Shown here: positions 62,869 to 64,000 of the stretch, in pieces
Layout: each line of letters opens with the position of its first letter
Numbering within the stretch: the stretch's first letter is position 1
NCBI GenBank assembly: GCA_963799325.1
Contig: CAWCWS010000002.1
Coordinates: 682,001 to 746,000 of the forward strand
DNA: 64,000 nucleotides
From: Pseudahrensia sp963799325
GTDB lineage: Bacteria > Pseudomonadota > Alphaproteobacteria > Rhizobiales > Rhizobiaceae
Direction of reading: 5' to 3'
Made by a program: the position numbers and the translations under genes
The notes under the pieces: model-generated
What the model was told of the DNA's origin: nothing
Database searches by the model: none
What the model saw: the letters and a program-made list of their open reading frames with translations, nothing else

Positions 62869-64000
62869 ATGTCACGCGAATACAAACTCGAAGATTACCG
62901 TAACTTCGGAATCATGGCCCACATCGACGCGGGCAAGACGACGATGACCGAGCGGATTCTTTATTACACCGGCAAAATCCATAAGATGGCCGAAGTGCAT
63001 GATGGCGCTGCGACTATGGATTGGATGGCGCAGGAGCAGGAGCGCGGCATCACGATCACGTCCGCTGCCACGACCACCTTCTGGAAGGGCCGTGACGGCA
63101 AGAAGCGCCGCTATAACATCATCGACACACCTGGCCACGTGGACTTCACCATTGAAGTCGAACGTTCCTTGCGAGTGCTCGACGGTGCGGTCGCACTGCT
63201 GGATGCCAATGCCGGTGTCGAGCCGCAAACCGAGACCGTCTGGCGTCAGGCCAACAAATACAATGTCCCGCGCATGATCTATGCCAACAAGATGGACAAG
63301 GTTGGTGCGGACTTCTTCAACTGCGTGAAGACCGTGAAAGAGCGCCTCGGTGCTATTCCCTGCGTCATTCAGCTGCCAATCGGTTCCGAAAACGACTTCG
63401 AGGGGATCATCGATCTCATCGAGATGAAGGAGCATGTCTGGCGCGGCGAAGAGCTCGGCGCGACATGGGATGTGGTCGACATCCGCGACGAGCTGAGGGA
63501 TCAGGCTGAGGAATATCGCGAATTGCTCATCGAAACGGCTGTCGAGGCCGACGATGTGGCAATGGAAGCCTATCTTGAAGGCGATATGCCCGACAATGAT
63601 CGGCTGCGCGAGTTGATCCGCAAGGGCTGCATCGCAGTCAAGTTCTTCCCGATGATGTGCGGCACCGCGTTCAAGAACAAAGGCGTTCAGCCTCTGCTGA
63701 ACGCGATCACAGACTATCTTCCGTCGCCAACTGAAGTTCCTGCGATCAAGGGTATCGATCCTAAAACGGACGAGCCGACAATACGACGTTCTGCCGACGA
63801 TGAGCCGGTTTCACTGCTGGCATTCAAAATCATGAACGACCCATTCGTTGGTACGCTGACGTTCTGTCGGATGTATTCCGGTCATCTGGAGACCGGTGGT
63901 TCGTTGATGAACACGGTTAAGGGCAAGAAAGAACGCATCGGTCGTATGCTGCAGATGCATTCCAACGACCGTGTCGACATCAAGGAAGCCTATGCCGGTG
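62869..64000 (+). CDS. fusA: Elongation factor G, 5' part (runs off the window)
   Basis: The first ~377 codons of EF-G, the translocase GTPase. MSREYKLEDYRNFGIMAHID is followed by the P-loop AHIDAGKTTMTER, switch II DTPGHVDF and the NKMDKVGADF guanine motif. The frame is open to base 64000, so the gene continues beyond the window. A short GC hairpin (CTGCCGG/CCGGCAG, 62820-62839) lies between rpsG and fusA. Confidence 0.96.
   Translation, partial: MSREYKLEDYRNFGIMAHIDAGKTTMTERILYYTGKIHKMAEVHDGAATMDWMAQEQERGITITSAATTTFWKGRDGKKRRYNIIDTPGHVDFTIEVERSLRVLDGAVALLDANAGVEPQTETVWRQANKYNVPRMIYANKMDKVGADFFNCVKTVKERLGAIPCVIQLPIGSENDFEGIIDLIEMKEHVWRGEELGATWDVVDIRDELRDQAEEYRELLIETAVEADDVAMEAYLEGDMPDNDRLRELIRKGCIAVKFFPMMCGTAFKNKGVQPLLNAITDYLPSPTEVPAIKGIDPKTDEPTIRRSADDEPVSLLAFKIMNDPFVGTLTFCRMYSGHLETGGSLMNTVKGKKERIGRMLQMHSNDRVDIKEAYAG

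Noticed and set aside
1..64000. CRISPR arrays
   Set aside because: No regularly spaced repeat-spacer pattern; the 22-bp repeats at 47,311 are contiguous units without spacers.

Overview
The window is a 64 kb piece of a GC-rich alphaproteobacterial chromosome. The evidence is a class II (B12-dependent) ribonucleotide reductase, an Asparaginase_II-type asparaginase, a DUF1127 protein, betaine-aldehyde dehydrogenase, an rpsL-rpsG-fusA operon and an alphaproteobacterial Trb-type conjugation module. I cannot fix the order with confidence; the DUF1194, gpt and cinA-like set is reminiscent of Rhodobacterales. Many genes carry single-base frameshifts without accompanying stop codons, which looks more like sequence error than decay.

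Left chromosome (1-12.8 kb): dps, a patatin-like lipase, a rhodanese, a DUF1194 protein, a truncated second rhodanese copy, a low-GC two-gene cassette (DUF488 plus an unknown protein), nrdJ, an MltB-type transglycosylase, an MFS exporter overlapping gpt, and a CinA/molybdopterin-binding protein. Beside that last gene is a good promoter followed by only the 5' half of a tRNA-Leu(UAA) gene.

Integrative conjugative element (12,824-56,296, about 43.5 kb): it lies exactly in the anticodon loop of the host tRNA-Leu(UAA). The two tRNA halves sit at opposite ends and share the 7-bp core CTTAAAA. Neither end rebuilds the host tRNA. Instead, 190 bp inside the left end the element carries its own, sequence-divergent but complete tRNA-Leu(UAA), interrupted by a 214-nt group I intron between U34 and A35. 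That is the same point in the anticodon loop, so the intron splits the attachment core in DNA. I read this as a replacement tRNA that keeps the cell viable and is itself protected from being an integration target. After it come a small redox/lactonase cargo with two LysR regulators, the trbBCDEJKLFGI mating-pore operon (minus strand), a cNMP-binding/TrxR-like flavoprotein, traG, a VirD2-like relaxase, a candidate oriT, a VirB1-like transglycosylase, DUF736, traF, DUF2840 fused to a ParA remnant, repA with iteron-like repeats, AlpA, DUF2285 proteins, an XRE regulator with strong palindromes, a second DUF736, a membrane protein, DUF2493, a Toprim protein, a ParB-like protein and ArdC.

Defence-like arm of the element (47.3-54.6 kb, plus strand): an AAA/DUF4143 ATPase preceded by 22-bp repeats, then a tight operon of ribbon-helix-helix protein, cytosine-5 DNA methyltransferase, Vsr-like endonuclease, a 745-aa histidine kinase whose N-terminal domain is a second GHKL (Hsp90/MutL/MORC-like) ATPase, a receiver-domain protein with an unrecognised C-terminal half, and an unknown protein. 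A tyrosine integrase faces attR.

Right chromosome (56.3-64 kb): the 3' tRNA-Leu half, an MFS transporter, asparaginase, DUF1127, an alpha/beta hydrolase-betB pair, and rpsL-rpsG-fusA (cut by the window end).
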